Shown here in pieces: positions 45,997-55,072 of a DNA stretch of 64,000 bases. Position numbers and translations under genes: made by a program. Origin of the DNA: UBA5342 sp965662645 (GTDB lineage Bacteria > Bacteroidota > Bacteroidia > Bacteroidales > UBA5342); the NCBI GenBank assembly GCA_965662645.1, contig CBFIII010000008.1, forward strand, positions 39,508-103,507, in the 5' to 3' direction. The first letter of the stretch is position 1. The number at the start of each line of letters is the position of its first letter. Under the pieces are notes generated by a model. It saw only the letters and a list, made by a program, of their open reading frames with translations. It had not been told where the DNA came from and did no database searches.

Positions 45997-46200
45997 TTAA
46001 GTGATTTTTTTACCTTGATTTTCAGTATCGCTAAAAACTAAAGACTGCATCGACTCTTCTGATTTTACCAACGAATCACCACTACCACAGCAACCCGTCA
46101 CAGCAACAATGACAATTTTTAATGCCCAATCGTTCTGCTTCTCTTACCGCATGCACATATAAATTTTGCCACTCTTCGCTCATAAAATTAACCTTCAAAC
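45997..46200 (-). pseudogene. relic of a GH106-like alpha-L-rhamnosidase
   Basis: The minus strand encodes NFMSEEWQNLYVHAVREAERLGI up to about 46130 and then, in another frame, CCGSGDSLVKSEESMQSL and VFSDTENQGKKI to a stop at 45997. Together they resemble the stretch of GH106 enzymes in which an EW...HA..EA.RLGI helix is followed by a Gly-rich loop, a PE-SM-KL helix and a V-SET strand. The frame change in the middle and the absence of the rest of an enzyme of about 1000 residues show a fragment. Another TIM-barrel family is possible. Confidence 0.5.
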
Positions 46201-46263
46201 ATTTACACAGATGATTATTTCAAAAAAAACTCTAAACATTTATAACGAAACACATACTAGACA

Positions 46264-46381
46264 AAATACCCATTTGATTTTATCTTATCCTCAAGACACA
46301 TTCGTATTGTACTAATCTTAAGTCAACAAAACCAGAAGAACGTAATGCATTAGAGCTTATTTCAATTCACAAGCGGTATAA
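46264..46381 (+). repeat. dispersed repeat M, copy 3 (degenerate)
   Basis: Aligns end to end, with nearly the same length, to the copy at 30532-30650: AATACC-ATTTGATTTTA at the left, CAAGA-A and TCGTATT inside, and ATTAGAGCTTATTT-AATTCACAA-CGGTATAA at the right. The central part has diverged. Confidence 0.6.
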
Positions 46382-46388
46382 TTTAAAA

Positions 46389-46420
46389 GAGACGACTTCC
46401 TGACAGAAGTCGTCTCTTTA
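46389..46420. terminator. strong hairpin terminator
   Basis: GAGACGACTTC and GAAGTCGTCTC form a perfect 11-pair stem around CTGACA, followed by TTTATTT on the plus strand and preceded by TTTAAAA. It may end transcripts from either side of this convergent region. Confidence 0.8.
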
Positions 46421-46452
46421 TTTATGTCTTGAACCCGTAGTCATCAAACCCC

Positions 46453-46488
46453 AAAAGGCTGTATCAGTAATTCTGAAACAGCCTTTTT
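46453..46488. terminator. second hairpin terminator
   Basis: AAAAGGCTGT pairs with ACAGCCTTTTT over a 15-base loop. A runs on the left and T runs on the right allow action in both directions, fitting the convergent genes. Confidence 0.75.
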
Positions 46489-46502
46489 AATTCTTAAGAT
46501 AT

Positions 46503-46583
46503 ATTGGTATTATGCCGAGGTATAATTAATTAAGCTATAAGAGCGTAACATATTAGAGCTTATTTTAATTTACAATCGGTATA
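46503..46583 (+). repeat. dispersed repeat M, copy 2
   Basis: The stretch from GTATTATGCCGA through AATTAATTAAGCTATAA, GAGCGTAAC and ATTAGAGCTTATTTTAATT to CAATCGGTATAA closely matches the right two thirds of the copy at 30532-30650. The end touches the 3' end of the sulfatase gene. Confidence 0.7.
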
Positions 46584-46584
46584 A

Positions 46585-48048
46585 TTATTTCAAAGTAGGC
46601 GTTTGCACCACACCTTTACCGTCTTGAAAACCCCAATAGTCAATACATTTTTTTCTTTGGTCCAATGTGAAATGCCATTTATCTAGGTAGTATTGGCGGG
46701 ACTGAAAATCATCACCTGATTTTTCCAAAGCCACATTCAACTTAGCATCTAAATCAGCCTGAAGCTGTGCATAATCTGCATTGCCAATTAAATTATTCAT
46801 TTGATAAGGATCTGCTATGTTATCAAACATCTTACTGGCCCCCTCTGGCGTACGTGCATAGGTGTATTGCTTAGTACGAATGGCGCGGTATTCTGGATAT
46901 TTAAACTCACTCGTAAATGGACAAGGGTTCATTATCAAAGCCACACGATCCACATCAGGGTTTGGCGCTTGTATCAACGCTGCAAGATTTTCACCTTCGA
47001 TACTAGCAGGAATTGCACTCCCCGTCATCCCTAATAACGAAGGCAAAATATCTGGTGTATTAATCGGTGCATTAACCACAGCTCCTTTATTATCGCCTAT
47101 TCCAGGATAGGAAATTAAGAATGGAACTTTAATCGACTCATCCCAAGCCAACTGTTTCATAAATGGACGCATACCGTGCGAGCCCATCATTTCGCCATGA
47201 TCTGAAGAAAAGACAACAATGGTATTTTTATCTAAAGCAAGTTCTTTAATTTTTGCTAGAACTGTACCTATAGCCTCATCACTTGCTGTACAATGGGCAT
47301 AATAACCCTGAAGCTCTTTACGGGTTTTTTCATCCCATTCCTGGGGTACGTTAGGTTCTAACTGAAGCTCTTCCAAAGGGTACTTATCCTTCATCGCTTG
47401 CGGCGCACTATAATGAGGAAAGTGTGGCGTAGCAATAGATAGAACGAGTAAAAAAGGGGCTTCATCTTGAACATGTGCGGTCATATATTCATTCGCATCA
47501 GCGGCAAGAGCGTAAGGAGAATAACCTTTCCAGAATTTCATCTTAGGATCATCATTATCATAATAAGGCATCTTATTATAATTATGTGAGCACTCCAAAG
47601 CTTTCCAATAATCAAACCCCTGACGTCTAGGAATATCCACATTATTAGTTCGTCCATGACCATCAAGATGCCACTTACCAATATAAGCGGTGTTATAACC
47701 TTCTGCTTTGAACATCTCGGCCATACACAACTCCTCAGAAGGCAAATATAAATCATTCAGAAACATACCTGTACTGGTTGGGTAGCGCCCAGTAAAAAGC
47801 GAAGCACGATGAGGCGTACACACTGGCAAGACTGACACAGCATTTGCAAAATTCACAGCCTCTTTAGAGAACTGATCTAAGTTTGGCGTTTGCACATTAG
47901 GATCACCCGCATAACCAAAAGCTGAAGCACGCCATTGATCCGTTAAGATGTACACAATATTGGGTTTCTTTACAGGTTCTGCTTGTTGGCAGGATGCAAA
48001 GCACAATGCAAACACACAAAGTGCGATAAAATAAGTTATTTTTTTCAT
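46585..48048 (-). CDS. lipoprotein sulfatase, arylsulfatase type
   Basis: 487 residues with a lipoprotein signal (CFASC, Cys20). VYILTDQWRASAFGYAG provides the first metal ligands, the formylglycine motif C-T-P-H-R is at 77-81 and SSDHGEMMGSHGMRPFMK near 293 is the distal active-site block. This differs from the other two sulfatases in the window, which have C-G-A/P-S-R and a GDHGW- or SDHGW-type distal motif, so a different substrate is likely. It belongs to the block enclosed by the two copies of the murB end and lies beside a broken glycoside hydrolase. Repeat M copy 2 borders its stop. Confidence 0.9.
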   Translation of the reverse strand: MKKITYFIALCVFALCFASCQQAEPVKKPNIVYILTDQWRASAFGYAGDPNVQTPNLDQFSKEAVNFANAVSVLPVCTPHRASLFTGRYPTSTGMFLNDLYLPSEELCMAEMFKAEGYNTAYIGKWHLDGHGRTNNVDIPRRQGFDYWKALECSHNYNKMPYYDNDDPKMKFWKGYSPYALAADANEYMTAHVQDEAPFLLVLSIATPHFPHYSAPQAMKDKYPLEELQLEPNVPQEWDEKTRKELQGYYAHCTASDEAIGTVLAKIKELALDKNTIVVFSSDHGEMMGSHGMRPFMKQLAWDESIKVPFLISYPGIGDNKGAVVNAPINTPDILPSLLGMTGSAIPASIEGENLAALIQAPNPDVDRVALIMNPCPFTSEFKYPEYRAIRTKQYTYARTPEGASKMFDNIADPYQMNNLIGNADYAQLQADLDAKLNVALEKSGDDFQSRQYYLDKWHFTLDQRKKCIDYWGFQDGKGVVQTPTLK

Positions 48049-48070
48049 ATTGTTAATTATTAGTAAAATT

Positions 48071-48631
48071 TCATCTTAAACTATTATCTATGATGAATGA
48101 CTTAGAAGACCCATTTGTTATTTGTCCATGAAGAGAGACTTGAAATACTGCCTTAGTCAAGGCATAAAATTGTCCAGTTTATTAAAAATTAAAGCATAAG
48201 CTTTCCTAGTATCCTCATTAAAAAAAAAAGCACCATCAAACATCTTTATATACACCAGTACATTCGCCTAAGCCCATATAATTCTTCATCCCTTGTAAAG
48301 CTAAAGTGGTAAAATTAGTCATATTGAGTATAAGATCCTTAAATAAACTAAAAAAAGCATAATTCATATTCGCCCCAAACTCATAATCATCGGGTAACAG
48401 CGTCTTGCCTTTCTTTGTATAAGTTAACCACTGCACCATAGAATGCCAACTAATCACAGTAAACTGGAGATGAGCCAATAACTTTAGCATAAAAGCACTC
48501 GCATAAAATCTTCCGAGATAACTATAATGCAAGCGGAAATTACGCACATCGCCCGAAAAGACACCTATGTGGTACTCGGTACACCAATATCCTTTTTCGG
48601 AAAAATGGGAGAGGAACTGTTCATAAGCCAT
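48071..48631 (-). pseudogene. broken C-terminal part of a clan-A-like glycoside hydrolase
   Basis: The first frame (48236-48631) encodes 131 residues with KGYWCTEYHIGVFSGD, a T-E-Y pattern as at the catalytic Glu of several retaining TIM-barrel enzymes, then FYASAFMLKLLAHLQ and VISWHSMVQWL. Just after its stop a one-base shift restores DGAFFFNEDTRKAYALIFNK (48157-48237), which reads like the C-terminal beta domain of such enzymes (YKDV continues into DGAFFF). A third frame gives QVSLHGQITNGSSKSFIID to 48071. A nine-base T tract lies near the first shift. The N-terminal half is absent. Similarity to GH39 or GH51-type enzymes is by eye only. Confidence 0.45.
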
Positions 48632-49162
48632 ACAAAACTACACCAATCAACACAATATACTTAACAAAGAACAGCACTTTTCAACCACAATTCAATGAAC
48701 ATTTTGATATATAATGTACACTATCTGACAAATAGAATAGACATAAAGAAGATGCCAACTCATCAATAGAAATTTCCAAAGAGAAAACAAAAAAAACACA
48801 TAACAACACGGTTATTTACAGGTCTATTTTTCACTTAGGATTATACAGCAACACACTGCAAACCTTGCTAGGCTCAAACGACCTAAACTGCAATTCAAGG
48901 AAATAGACTAAAAACTACCGTCATTCTATTCATTTTTCGACAACTCAAACTAGGTCCTCAAACAGTCAATAATTCTTAACACCTATTTTCAAATACGGCC
49001 CTAATTAGTCCCTAAAACGTCATTTCCTTTTTCCTGTAGATAAGGTGAACCATAAAAAAATCCTTAATTAAATAGGAATAAAAAATTCATATTTAATTAA
49101 GGATAAGACTAAAGATATACAAAAATGCAAGTATATCTTAACAAGCTAAACGAATAGTTTAA
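48632..49162. other. gene-free stretch between broken hydrolase and sulfatase
   Basis: About 530 A+T-rich bases. I find no gene or continuation of the broken hydrolase in any frame. The only recognisable content is the short copy of repeat D at 48933-49020. Confidence 0.6.
48933..49020. repeat. dispersed repeat D, short copy
   Basis: Matches 9301-9461 on both sides of a single AATTCTTAAC, but lacks the 74-base segment found there between two such decamers. It lies about 140 bases past the 3' end of the neighbouring sulfatase gene. Confidence 0.7.
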
Positions 49163-50587
49163 CTATTTATCATTCTGAGGATAAGACGATCGACGTGCCT
49201 TAGGAAATTGTTTGTCTAACAATAACTCCATGCGTGCCACCTCTTCCTTATACTTAGGATCTGTGACCATATTCACAGCCTGCTGCATATAATCTTGTTC
49301 GCAAGTGTAAAGCTCACTAGCAAGAAGCTTTGAATTCACATTATCCCACCATTCGGTATATCGTAATTCCCCATCGGTACAAGTAAAACCCATAATTTTC
49401 TTTCCGCGTGGATAAAGACTATAAGATCCTTTTTTCCAATCCATATCAGGCGCATCTACCAAAGGCAAAATACTCTGTCCTTCAAGAGGATGTGTTTCGA
49501 AACCACACGCATCGGCAAGCGTAGGGAACAAATCAACATTCTCCACCAAAGCGTCAGAAGTCTTATTAGTCACTCTATCTTTATAACCTGTTTCGCGACT
49601 AATGATCATAGGTACATTGACATCCAATTCGAAATTTGAATGCTTACACCAAGCACCATATTCACCTAGTTTCCAACCGTGATCACTCATTAGTATCACA
49701 ATCGTATTCTTACGCAGATCAAGATCATCCAAAGTCTTCATTACCTTTCCCATCTGTGCATCCATATAACTCACACAAGCGTGGTAGCCATGGATAAGCT
49801 CCTTTGTTTGCACATCATCCAAGAGACCTTCTTTTGGGATACCATCATAGCCACGCAATTCGCCCCACGTAGTAAGTGAAAGCTTAAACATATCTTTAGG
49901 AGCCACTTTAGCAGGCACTGTAAAATCATCCCTATCGTACATATCCCAGTACTTTTTAGGCGCATTAAATGGCAAGTGAGGCTTACTCAAGCCCACAAAC
50001 ATAACAAAATTCTCATCCTTTACTTGCTGAAGTGTTTTAATCGCAAGATTAGCTGCACGGCCATCTTTATAAGCCTCATCAGGAACATCAGCACACTCAA
50101 AAGCAGGCCCTTTCTTACCCGCCTCCGTGATCGCAATATTCTCAGGCAACAGATAAGAATTAGGCTCTTTCAGGTAGTGTATGCTCCAGCTTTCTTTATC
50201 ATCATTACCATGGTGATATACCTTACCTACACTCACTGTAGTATAACCTTTCTCTTTAAAAAACTGAGGTAAGGTCACCATCTCCTTATGTACACTACGC
50301 AAAGGTGTAAAAATAGAGTAGATACCAATAGTTTCAGGACGCAAGCCTGTTAATATACTCATACGTGACGGGCCACAAATAGCCTCTTGAGCATAGGCAT
50401 TAGTAAAACGCACACCATCTTTTGCCAAAGCATCAATATTAGGACTCTTAGCTGTCTCACTACCGTAACATCCGAGTTCGGTACGTAGATCATCCACTAA
50501 GAACACAACCACATTAGGTTTCTCTTTTGCCAAAGCTACAAAACCAAAACTTAGGCTTAATAACACTACTAAAACACTCTTTTTCAT
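49163..50587 (-). CDS. secreted sulfatase, iduronate-2-sulfatase-like
   Basis: 474 residues with a cleavable signal peptide (FVALAKEK, about 20) and no lipobox Cys. PNVVVFLVDDLRTELGCYGSE supplies metal ligands as two motifs, the formylglycine motif C-G-P-S-R is at 71-75 and MSDHGWKLGEYGAW near 285 is the distal block. It is the closest relative in the window of the sulfatase at 6829-8247: both share KPHLPFNAPKKYWD and ACVSY-DA. The pair probably act on similar sulfated uronic-acid-type sugars. It is the last gene before the second copy of the murB end. Confidence 0.92.
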   Translation of the reverse strand: MKKSVLVVLLSLSFGFVALAKEKPNVVVFLVDDLRTELGCYGSETAKSPNIDALAKDGVRFTNAYAQEAICGPSRMSILTGLRPETIGIYSIFTPLRSVHKEMVTLPQFFKEKGYTTVSVGKVYHHGNDDKESWSIHYLKEPNSYLLPENIAITEAGKKGPAFECADVPDEAYKDGRAANLAIKTLQQVKDENFVMFVGLSKPHLPFNAPKKYWDMYDRDDFTVPAKVAPKDMFKLSLTTWGELRGYDGIPKEGLLDDVQTKELIHGYHACVSYMDAQMGKVMKTLDDLDLRKNTIVILMSDHGWKLGEYGAWCKHSNFELDVNVPMIISRETGYKDRVTNKTSDALVENVDLFPTLADACGFETHPLEGQSILPLVDAPDMDWKKGSYSLYPRGKKIMGFTCTDGELRYTEWWDNVNSKLLASELYTCEQDYMQQAVNMVTDPKYKEEVARMELLLDKQFPKARRSSYPQNDK

Positions 50588-50951
50588 TATTTCTTATTTT
50601 TGTTGTTACTCCTGTTATTATTAAGGACTACAAAACTACACGCCTAAGAAGAAATACTATACAAAACATCAGTCATAAAATCATATTTATACCTCAAAAT
50701 CGAACTTAAATATCATTTTGATATATGTTTTCAATTTTATATTAATTACAAAGATTCAATGGAAATAAAAATGCCGCAGTACATCACAATCAAACCTTAG
50801 TTTTGATCAATAAAGGAGGCACCACAGGACAAGAAGTCCTAGAACTAGCAGAAATCATCATTGCAAAAGTCAAGACTATGTTTAAGATCACACTAGTACC
50901 AGAAGTTAATATATTACAATAATTAACCTAATACGAAGATATAAACGGAAC
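50588..50951. other. intergenic stretch with murB end duplicate
   Basis: The first 160 bases are A+T-rich with no visible structure beyond an upstream region for the sulfatase. The rest is the duplicated murB 3' end described next. Confidence 0.6.
50749..50940 (+). pseudogene. duplicated 3' end of murB
   Basis: The segment aligns to 45612-45802 with about ten to fifteen mismatches. In frame it encodes NAAVHHNQTLVLINKGG and onward to EVNILQ-stop (50770-50932), about 53 codons with five conservative changes against the intact gene. There is no start codon or upstream part. The first 20 bases of the match are already diverged. It lies tail-to-tail with the DUF4249 gene, as the intact murB does with a DUF4249 relic. 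Confidence 0.85.
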
Positions 50952-52040
50952 TTAATAATAAAAATTTTCATGTGTTACATATCCTATTCCAGCCTTATGA
51001 TCACTACCATACGTACCTTTTGCGAACACTTTCTGATAACCACTAACAATACCTAATCCATTATCTACATTAGAATAAATTTGCACTGGCTCAGCAAAAA
51101 GAGAACCATCATTCCAATAAAAATCATCAACTGAGCGATAATACAAATATAAATCCTTAGAAATAGTTCTCAGCTCTATATTACAAGAGCAAAACTCCCC
51201 TTTCGTCGTATCCATTTGCTCCAAATAATCCTCACCACAACCATATATCAACACGACTTTTAAAGTATAAGATTTACCATCAATGAGATCATCATTGAAT
51301 ACCATAAACTGATTTTCAGTATAAGAGAACAAATCATCTTCATTGGGTTTTATTAAGGGATCAATTTGCTCATAACAATTAGACGCCATGCTATAAGAGG
51401 AAATAAAGATAGAATCAGGTTCAGATTGTACATACATTCCTGTTATCGAATCATAATAAAAATACATATGCATATCTCCTTTAGAATAAATCCCATCTAT
51501 TAACTGATAATAATTATCCTCGCCTGCCTGATCAGTAAACGACACATTAGCCACTAAAACATTTATTAACACATCATAATCCATCACCTGTTCAACAGAA
51601 AAACTAACAGAATCAACAGTAAAAGAACTAGGGAAAGACGTTTCGGCAAAAGCCTTCCCCATTGTTGCGTGCTCAAAACTAATCGCATATTTCGCATTAG
51701 CATCTAACGATCCAACGGCAAGATTATATTTAGCGCCATACCCTGGATCATATTCCGGACGTACAATATAATCATTACCTAAAACAAAATCCCCCACCTT
51801 CTGACCATCCTTAAAGAGAGCGATATCTGCATCATCAACCATTCTATAATGCTGATGATAACCATAGATTCTTTGACTTTCCGTCACAAAAACAGACAGC
51901 ACTTCATCATTAATATCAAAAGTACTATTTAGCACAATAGCAGGATCTTGATAATCCTCATTTACAGGTATGATCTTAGTACAAGAAATAAGAGACAAAA
52001 CCGTTACCATTAATACAAAAATACGTTTCATTGTTTTCAT
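50952..52040 (-). CDS. DUF4249 lipoprotein, partner of a TonB receptor
   Basis: About 362 residues from the ATG at 52040 (or 52031), with a lipoprotein signal ending LSLISC. The N-terminal part has the DUF4249 pattern: PAIVLNSTFDINDEVLSVFVTES, DADIALFKDG-like ADIALFKDGQKVG and FVLGNDY. Ig-like strands follow, and the C-terminal SVDDFYWNDGSLFAEPVQIYSNVDNG is characteristic. DUF4249 proteins are commonly encoded beside CarboxypepD_reg-type TonB receptors and are thought to act as their surface lipoprotein partners. The gene starts 10 bases after the receptor stop. A decayed copy of its 3' end lies at 45885-45955. Confidence 0.88.
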   Translation of the reverse strand: MKTMKRIFVLMVTVLSLISCTKIIPVNEDYQDPAIVLNSTFDINDEVLSVFVTESQRIYGYHQHYRMVDDADIALFKDGQKVGDFVLGNDYIVRPEYDPGYGAKYNLAVGSLDANAKYAISFEHATMGKAFAETSFPSSFTVDSVSFSVEQVMDYDVLINVLVANVSFTDQAGEDNYYQLIDGIYSKGDMHMYFYYDSITGMYVQSEPDSIFISSYSMASNCYEQIDPLIKPNEDDLFSYTENQFMVFNDDLIDGKSYTLKVVLIYGCGEDYLEQMDTTKGEFCSCNIELRTISKDLYLYYRSVDDFYWNDGSLFAEPVQIYSNVDNGLGIVSGYQKVFAKGTYGSDHKAGIGYVTHENFYY

Positions 52041-52050
52041 TTTATACAAT

Positions 52051-54558
52051 TTAAAACTTATAGGTATAACTAACAGAAGGAATGATAGTGAAAATACTCA
52101 GTTGTTTCAAAACCTTAGGATAACGTGTTTCTGAATACAGATACTGACCATTTTCATCATTTACTGGCACCTCAATAGGATCCTTATAATTTTCATCCCA
52201 CTGCAACATAAAAGCATTCTGACGATTATAAGCATTATAAAAAGAGATATTCCACGTCCGAGAGCCACGCTCCAATTTTTTATGAAAATTAAAACCTAAA
52301 TCCATACGATGATAGCTAGGCATACGATAACTATTACGACCACCATAATCCTTTAATTGTATATCGTCATAATAATAACAATAACGACTATTACTTGGCA
52401 ATGCTGGATACTGATAAGCACCTAAAGAAACAGCATTACCCGTATTGTAAACCCACGTCAAGCCCATATCAAAACGCTCACTAAAAGTATGTGTCAACAC
52501 CAAACTAAAATCATGACGTCTATCATAATGCGCAGGAAAAACCTTATTATTATTAAGGCCTTCATATTGTCGCTCACTCTTTGACAAGGTGTAACCTATC
52601 CATCCTGTCGTTTTCCCTATTGTTTTTTCCAACAGAAATTCCGCACCATAAGCCCATCCTTTACCAAGTTCTACCATTTCGTCCCAATTGGTATTTGCCG
52701 TTCCTGAAAAGGAAGCCCCATCTTTATAAGCAATAAGATGATCCATACTTTTGTAAAAACCTTCCACAGTAAGATCGAGAGACCACGGCAAACGAACCGA
52801 AGACCCAATAGCATATTGATGAGACACCGGAGGGGCAAGATTAGGCGTAACAGGCACCCACAAATCGGTAGGCATATCAATGCCCGAAGAAGACAACAGA
52901 TGCACAAATTGATTCATCTTAGCATAAGATGCTTTTAAAGACCAACTATCCATCAATTTGTATCTCGCAGAAACGCGCGGTTGTAACGAAGCATAAAATT
53001 TATTCTGAACAGAAATACCTGAATAATGCAATCCAAAGTTAGCTTTAAAAGACTCACCAATAGAAATATTATCCTCTATATAAGCATAATGTTCATAAGC
53101 AGAAACCTCATTATTCGGCGTTCGCTTAGAATAACTATCATCAGGATTTTCGGTATTACTCAACTTCTCATGTTGCACCCCAGGTTCAAATTGATGAGCT
53201 GTAAATCCAGCGCCATATTTTATAGCATGATTGGGATGTGGGGCATAATCAAAATCAACTTTTGCAGTATAATCACGAATACTACTCAGATAATCAAACG
53301 AACTAGACATTTCATTTTTATCCGTAATATTAAATTCTCCATAAGACATATGGGTATTAAAGTTGTATTTGCTATAGGTCAGCGTTGTATTAGAAAACAG
53401 CTTATTATTCAACTGATAATTCCAACGTAAAGCGGCAATACGATTTCCCCAATTCATGTTCAAATCCATCCTATCCTCATATTTCTGCTTCACTACTTCC
53501 CCTTCTTGACCATCCCCCTCATAATAGTTAGAATTCTCATATTTATAAGTTGATTCAAGATAGATTTTATCTCGGCCCAAATAGGTACTTAAGTACAAAC
53601 GACTCCGATCAGAGAATTTATGATTAAACTTCGCATTAAGATCATAAAAGTAATACCCTTCAGAAAACTGTTCCTCATCTTGCGACTTATTATATAACGT
53701 AATAAAAGGCTGAGCTAAAATATCGATATAAGTACGACGTGCAGACACTAGAAATGAGCTCTTCCCTTTTACAATAGGACCTTCTAAATTAACACGAGAA
53801 GAAATCAGCCCCACAGAGATATCTCCTTTGAACTGCTGATCATTTCCTTCTTTCATTCGGATATCAACCACTGAAGACAAACGACCACCATAACGCGCAG
53901 GAAAACCTCCTTTATATAATTTTACAGATTTTACAGAGCCAGGATTAAACACAGAAAAGAATCCAAACATATGGCTAGCATTATAAACTGGCACACCATC
54001 CAACAAAAATAAATTCTGGTCAGCAGCACCACCACGCACATAAATGCCACTCGTCCCCTCAGAACCACTCTGCACACCAGGCAAAAGTTGTATAACCTTC
54101 AGAACATCAGGCTCTCCTAAAATAACGGGGATTTTATTTAGTTTTTGGAGAGGAACATCAACCACACTCATCTGACTCTGATCCACCTTGGGCTGATCTG
54201 CAGTTACTACCAACTCGTTAAACTCAATAGCTTTGGTAGAAAGAGCCAAATTAAGAACCGTATCATTTTCAAGAACAATAGAAATATCCTGAGTAGAATA
54301 GCCAATAAAAGTAATTTTCAATTGGCGTTCACCTTCAGGAAGCGTGATACTATAAAAACCATATTCGTTAGCACTAACCCCTAAACCAGAAGTTTTATCA
54401 TAAATATTAACTCCAAAAAGCTGTTCTCCTGTAGCAACATCAGTAAAATAGCCACTCACAGTATATCGCTTTTGTGCTACAAGGACATTAGGAATTAGAA
54501 TCATCCCCAACAATATCCATAACATTGGGAGGTTTAAAGACAGGTTGTTTTTTCTCAT
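52051..54558 (-). CDS. TonB-dependent outer membrane receptor with CarboxypepD_reg domain
   Basis: 835 residues. A signal peptide (ends VLVAQ) is followed by a carboxypeptidase regulatory-like domain (about 30-118, VSGYFTDVATGEQLFGVNIY). The plug domain (about 130-235) has PVILGEPDVLKVIQLLPGVQSG and GIYVRGGAADQNLFLLDGVPVYN. The 22-stranded barrel fills the rest and ends in the aromatic SVSYTYKF. In contrast to SusC it lacks a SusD partner; it is paired with a DUF4249 lipoprotein, so the ligand may be a metal complex, peptide or other small compound. A 272-base element with inverted ends lies 15 bases before its start codon, displacing any native promoter. Confidence 0.93.
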   Translation of the reverse strand: MRKNNLSLNLPMLWILLGMILIPNVLVAQKRYTVSGYFTDVATGEQLFGVNIYDKTSGLGVSANEYGFYSITLPEGERQLKITFIGYSTQDISIVLENDTVLNLALSTKAIEFNELVVTADQPKVDQSQMSVVDVPLQKLNKIPVILGEPDVLKVIQLLPGVQSGSEGTSGIYVRGGAADQNLFLLDGVPVYNASHMFGFFSVFNPGSVKSVKLYKGGFPARYGGRLSSVVDIRMKEGNDQQFKGDISVGLISSRVNLEGPIVKGKSSFLVSARRTYIDILAQPFITLYNKSQDEEQFSEGYYFYDLNAKFNHKFSDRSRLYLSTYLGRDKIYLESTYKYENSNYYEGDGQEGEVVKQKYEDRMDLNMNWGNRIAALRWNYQLNNKLFSNTTLTYSKYNFNTHMSYGEFNITDKNEMSSSFDYLSSIRDYTAKVDFDYAPHPNHAIKYGAGFTAHQFEPGVQHEKLSNTENPDDSYSKRTPNNEVSAYEHYAYIEDNISIGESFKANFGLHYSGISVQNKFYASLQPRVSARYKLMDSWSLKASYAKMNQFVHLLSSSGIDMPTDLWVPVTPNLAPPVSHQYAIGSSVRLPWSLDLTVEGFYKSMDHLIAYKDGASFSGTANTNWDEMVELGKGWAYGAEFLLEKTIGKTTGWIGYTLSKSERQYEGLNNNKVFPAHYDRRHDFSLVLTHTFSERFDMGLTWVYNTGNAVSLGAYQYPALPSNSRYCYYYDDIQLKDYGGRNSYRMPSYHRMDLGFNFHKKLERGSRTWNISFYNAYNRQNAFMLQWDENYKDPIEVPVNDENGQYLYSETRYPKVLKQLSIFTIIPSVSYTYKF

Positions 54559-55072
54559 TATAGTGGTTAATGTATTAACCTGAGTTCGATTTTAAATTCG
54601 GTCACAGTTTGAATTTTATTTGAGTAGAAATTTACTCAAATTCAAGAAGCAATAGCGGGCTATTGTGATTGAATTTGGGTGAATTTATGCCAAATAAAAG
54701 CATACACGTAGGAAAAATCAGTTAAAATACATCTTTGCACTTTTGATTTTTATAAATAGTCTGTTATTACCTCTAAATTGCAAGCATAAACGAACTAATA
54801 ATATAGCTTTCTGTGACTAGAATTTAATGTCGAACTCAGGTTATTATTAAATAACCCCATAAAGACGTCAAGCACCCATAAAAAGTTGCATTAACAATCA
54901 TTTTTTTATTCAGAAATATTTTCTTATGGAAAGTCTTTTTAAGCTCTATTATTCAACTAAATAAATCGCCAATTGCAAGCAAATAGAGTATCGTGATGAA
55001 TTGAATTTTATAATTCTAGCCACACAAAAAACAAGTCAAATCAATCTATATCAGACAGATAAATACACAACA
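54559..55072. other. intergenic stretch dominated by an inverted-repeat element
   Basis: Of about 510 bases, 54574-54845 is the inverted-repeat element. The remaining 54846-55072 is A+T-rich, with no gene or clear terminator visible. Confidence 0.6.
54574..54845. mobile_element. 272-base MITE-like element with 26-base inverted ends
   Basis: The left end ATTAACCTGAGTTCGA... (54574-54599) matches the reverse complement of the right end ...TCGAACTCAGGTTATT (54820-54845) at 23 of 26 positions. Inside are the hairpins TTTGAGTA/TACTCAAA-type (54619-54640) and CAATAG-CGGG-CTATTG (54650-54665). No open frame of note is present. No clear target duplication flanks it. A non-autonomous transposable element is the simplest reading; a large regulatory RNA structure is the alternative. 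Confidence 0.65.

Larger units (their letters stand above)
45785..46584. other. gene-free stretch with gene relics, repeats and terminators
   Basis: About 800 bases between murB and the convergent sulfatase gene. In order it holds a relic of the DUF4249 gene end, a relic of a GH106-like enzyme, repeat M copy 3, two hairpin terminators and repeat M copy 2. No intact gene is visible. Confidence 0.75.

Noticed and set aside
45785..46584. Possible tRNA or small RNA gene in the spacer after murB
   Set aside because: No T-loop GTTCRAATC-like pattern or cloverleaf was seen; the content is explained by relics, repeats and terminators.
46585..50587. A complete polysaccharide utilization locus
   Set aside because: There is no SusC/SusD pair, and both glycoside hydrolases in the block are broken; only sulfatases are intact. 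The nearby TonB receptor pairs with DUF4249, not SusD.
53026..53430. A 134-codon plus-strand frame inside the TonB receptor
   Set aside because: Antisense shadow; the translation is basic and Ile-rich as expected from reading the barrel backwards.
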